NCBI RefSeq assembly: GCF_007970665.1
Contig: NZ_CP042430.1
Location: 1,178,001-1,242,000, forward strand
DNA length: 64,000 nt
From: Baekduia soli
GTDB lineage: Bacteria > Actinomycetota > Thermoleophilia > Solirubrobacterales > Solirubrobacteraceae
Direction of reading: 5' to 3'
The notes below the pieces were generated by a model that did no database searches, was not told where the DNA came from, and saw only the letters and a list, made by a program, of their open reading frames with translations. Made by a program: the position numbers and the translations under genes. Positions 61,725 to 64,000 of this stretch are shown piece after piece. The first letter of the stretch is position 1. Each line of letters opens with the position of its first letter.

Positions 61725-61733
61725 GACCGCGCG

Positions 61734-61739
61734 AGCCTA
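61734..61739 (-). promoter_or_regulatory. -10 box TAGGCT, leaderless-type, for the 116-residue gene
   Basis: Minus strand, 9 bases before the ATG at 61724. Confidence 0.5.
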
Positions 61740-61753
61740 GCGGCCGGGCGCCG

Positions 61754-62251
61754 TCAGGCGGCCGCGGGGGACGCGGCCCGGCGCGCCCGGGCGCAGGCGA
61801 GGTCGCGCGCCATGCCGGCCATGAGCCGCTGTGCGGCCGTGTTGGACGGCAGCATGGTCGCGATGAACGCCTCGACGCCGCGCTCGGCGCCGGCCTGCGC
61901 CAGCGCGGCGCCCAGGCGCCGGCCCACGCCGCGGCCCTGCAGGTCGTCGGCGACGACGACCGCGACCTCGGCGCGCTGCGGCGCGTCGGCCTCGCGGACC
62001 CAGCGCCCCACGGCGACGATGACGCCGGGGCTGCGGGCCAGGACGGCGACCAGGGCGTGGTGGTCGTGGCCGTCGATCTCGGTGAGGTAGGCCAGCTCGG
62101 AGCGGCTCAGCCTCGGCTTGGGGGAGAGGAAGCGCTCGTAGACCGAGCGGTCCGAGAGCCGGCCCAGCCCGGCGACCAGGGCGTCCTTGTCGTCCGGGCG
62201 GATGGGACGCAGGACGATCTCGGGGAGCTGGGCATCGGCGGGCACGGTCAT
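61754..62251 (-). CDS. GNAT-family N-acetyltransferase
   Basis: 165 residues of the GNAT fold. VLRPIRPDDKDALVAGLGRL at the N-terminus, the beta-bulge strand AEVAVVVADD and the acetyl-CoA loop LQGRGVGRRLGAAL (Q-x-x-G-x-G pattern). The domain resembles the one appended to acyl-CoA synthetases and used in protein lysine acetylation (YERFLSPKPRLS). Substrate unknown. ATG with TACCGT 9 bases upstream. Confidence 0.87.
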   Translation of the reverse strand: MTVPADAQLPEIVLRPIRPDDKDALVAGLGRLSDRSVYERFLSPKPRLSRSELAYLTEIDGHDHHALVAVLARSPGVIVAVGRWVREADAPQRAEVAVVVADDLQGRGVGRRLGAALAQAGAERGVEAFIATMLPSNTAAQRLMAGMARDLACARARRAASPAAA

Positions 62252-62260
62252 GCCACGGAC

Positions 62261-62266
62261 ACGGTA
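62261..62266 (-). promoter_or_regulatory. -10 box TACCGT, leaderless-type, for the GNAT gene
   Basis: Minus strand, 9 bases before the ATG at 62251. Confidence 0.5.
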
Positions 62267-62286
62267 CCCCGCTCGGGACGCACCGT

Positions 62287-62315
62287 GAGGCCCGTCACCG
62301 ACGGTGACGGGCCTC
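62287..62315. terminator. Perfect 13-bp hairpin, citrate synthase terminator
   Basis: GAGGCCCGTCACC / GGTGACGGGCCTC with loop GAC, 19 bases after the gltA stop. The strongest terminator-like stem in the window except 44538-44572; no T tract. Confidence 0.7.
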
Positions 62316-62333
62316 CGGGCGCAGCTGCGGGCG

Positions 62334-63665
<1,332 letters not shown>

Positions 63666-63707
63666 GATCGGATGCCCTCTTCTCCGGGGTGGGGGGATCG
63701 TTCTCGC

Positions 63708-63713
63708 ATACTA
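63708..63713 (-). promoter_or_regulatory. -10 box TAGTAT for gltA
   Basis: Minus strand, about 42 bases before the GTG. Implies a leader of roughly 35 bases containing a purine-rich ribosome site. Confidence 0.45.
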
Positions 63714-63755
63714 GTGTTCCTGCGCGGGCGAGCCCGTCACTCGCGCGGCGGGTGT

Positions 63756-64000
63756 TCAGCGGCGGTCCCAGCGATCGCGCAGCTCGCGCCCCGCGCGGCG
63801 GGCGCGGCGGACCGTCCCGGCGTTGCGCAGGCGCCGCGCCATCGGCGATCCGCGGTCCTGCACGTGGTCGTCGGCGTGGGCCAGCGCGAACGTGACGGTC
63901 ACCTGTCGCTCGGTGATCCGGGCGACCTCGGGCGCGTCGACGAAGCGCACGCCCTCCTTGGTGTCGACGTCGATGCCGTCGAAGATGTTCTCCCGCGCGG
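63756..64000 (-). CDS. Partial gene at the window edge, function unknown
   Basis: The last 81 codons of a minus-strand gene whose start lies beyond the window. It reads NIFDGIDVDTKEGVRFVD, then RITERQVTVTFALAHADD and a strongly basic tail (MARRLRNAGTVRRARRAGRE). Codon use fits the neighbourhood. An ATG/GTG inside the fragment (63950) is possible but the frame continues upstream without a stop. No domain recognised. Confidence 0.55.
   Translation of the reverse strand, partial: ARENIFDGIDVDTKEGVRFVDAPEVARITERQVTVTFALAHADDHVQDRGSPMARRLRNAGTVRRARRAGRELRDRWDRR

Overview
The window is very GC-rich (mostly 70-75% by eye, with G or C at almost every third codon position), densely coding and free of rRNA, tRNA or CRISPR. 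Gene content points to a high-GC actinobacterium: the mismatch endonuclease NucS, a fused 2-oxoglutarate dehydrogenase of the Kgd type, GTG starts in abundance, and many genes whose start codon lies only 6-10 bases after a TANNNT box, as in the leaderless mRNAs known from Actinobacteria. I favour the Solirubrobacterales/Thermoleophilia side of the phylum, but that is an impression from the protein set, not a placement.

Layout. 1-5.3 kb: a membrane-anchored DsbA-like protein, a ribbon-helix-helix/PIN toxin-antitoxin pair with a palindromic operator, aconitase, and an IS481-family insertion sequence sitting exactly in the aconitase stop codon. 5.3-19.3 kb: a receiver protein and membrane GGDEF-EAL protein, an M42 peptidase, a HAD hydrolase, a DsbA/FrnE-like protein, EttA (frameshifted here), MurB, a J-domain/TPR protein, a four-domain LOV-GGDEF-EAL-DICT protein, and a wrecked aldehyde dehydrogenase. 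19.5-30.5 kb: a secreted glycosidase-like protein, a sarcosine-oxidase-like flavoprotein, GlgX, NucS, a crotonase, remnants of an M28 and an S51 peptidase, a methyltransferase, YjbQ, an alkyltransferase-like protein and a DUF1028 protein.

30.6-44.5 kb: a giant Kgd (two lipoyl domains, E2 and E1 in one chain, interrupted by two single-base frameshifts in this sequence), a Nudix protein, then a translationally overlapping cluster DUF35 / thiolase-like / alkyl-DHAP-synthase-like / LOG, a PanE-like reductase, a third GGDEF-EAL protein and a Ppx/GppA phosphatase. 44.6-64 kb: an AlkZ-type winged-helix protein, glyoxalase I-like and II-like genes back to back, an AarF kinase, a TVP38 membrane protein, pyruvate kinase, an M29 aminopeptidase, two divergent metallo-beta-lactamase-fold proteins, MetF, an ornithine/lysine/arginine decarboxylase remnant, TPR protein, a YgjP/PfkB/AraC/cyclase-like operon, a CpsB-like PHP phosphatase, an aldo-keto reductase, small unknowns and citrate synthase.

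How it works together. Aconitase, 2-oxoglutarate dehydrogenase, citrate synthase and pyruvate kinase give a central-carbon theme without forming one operon. Three GGDEF/EAL proteins with different predicted states (alpha-helical membrane, blue-light LOV, PAS) suggest layered c-di-GMP control. Gene coupling is tight: neighbouring genes repeatedly overlap by four bases (ATGA, GTGA and, in two places, apparently CTGA), and convergent pairs share a CTAG that is a stop codon on both strands. Several decayed genes and one IS show ongoing gene loss. Three single-base losses in C runs within otherwise intact housekeeping genes look more like base-calling errors than biology.
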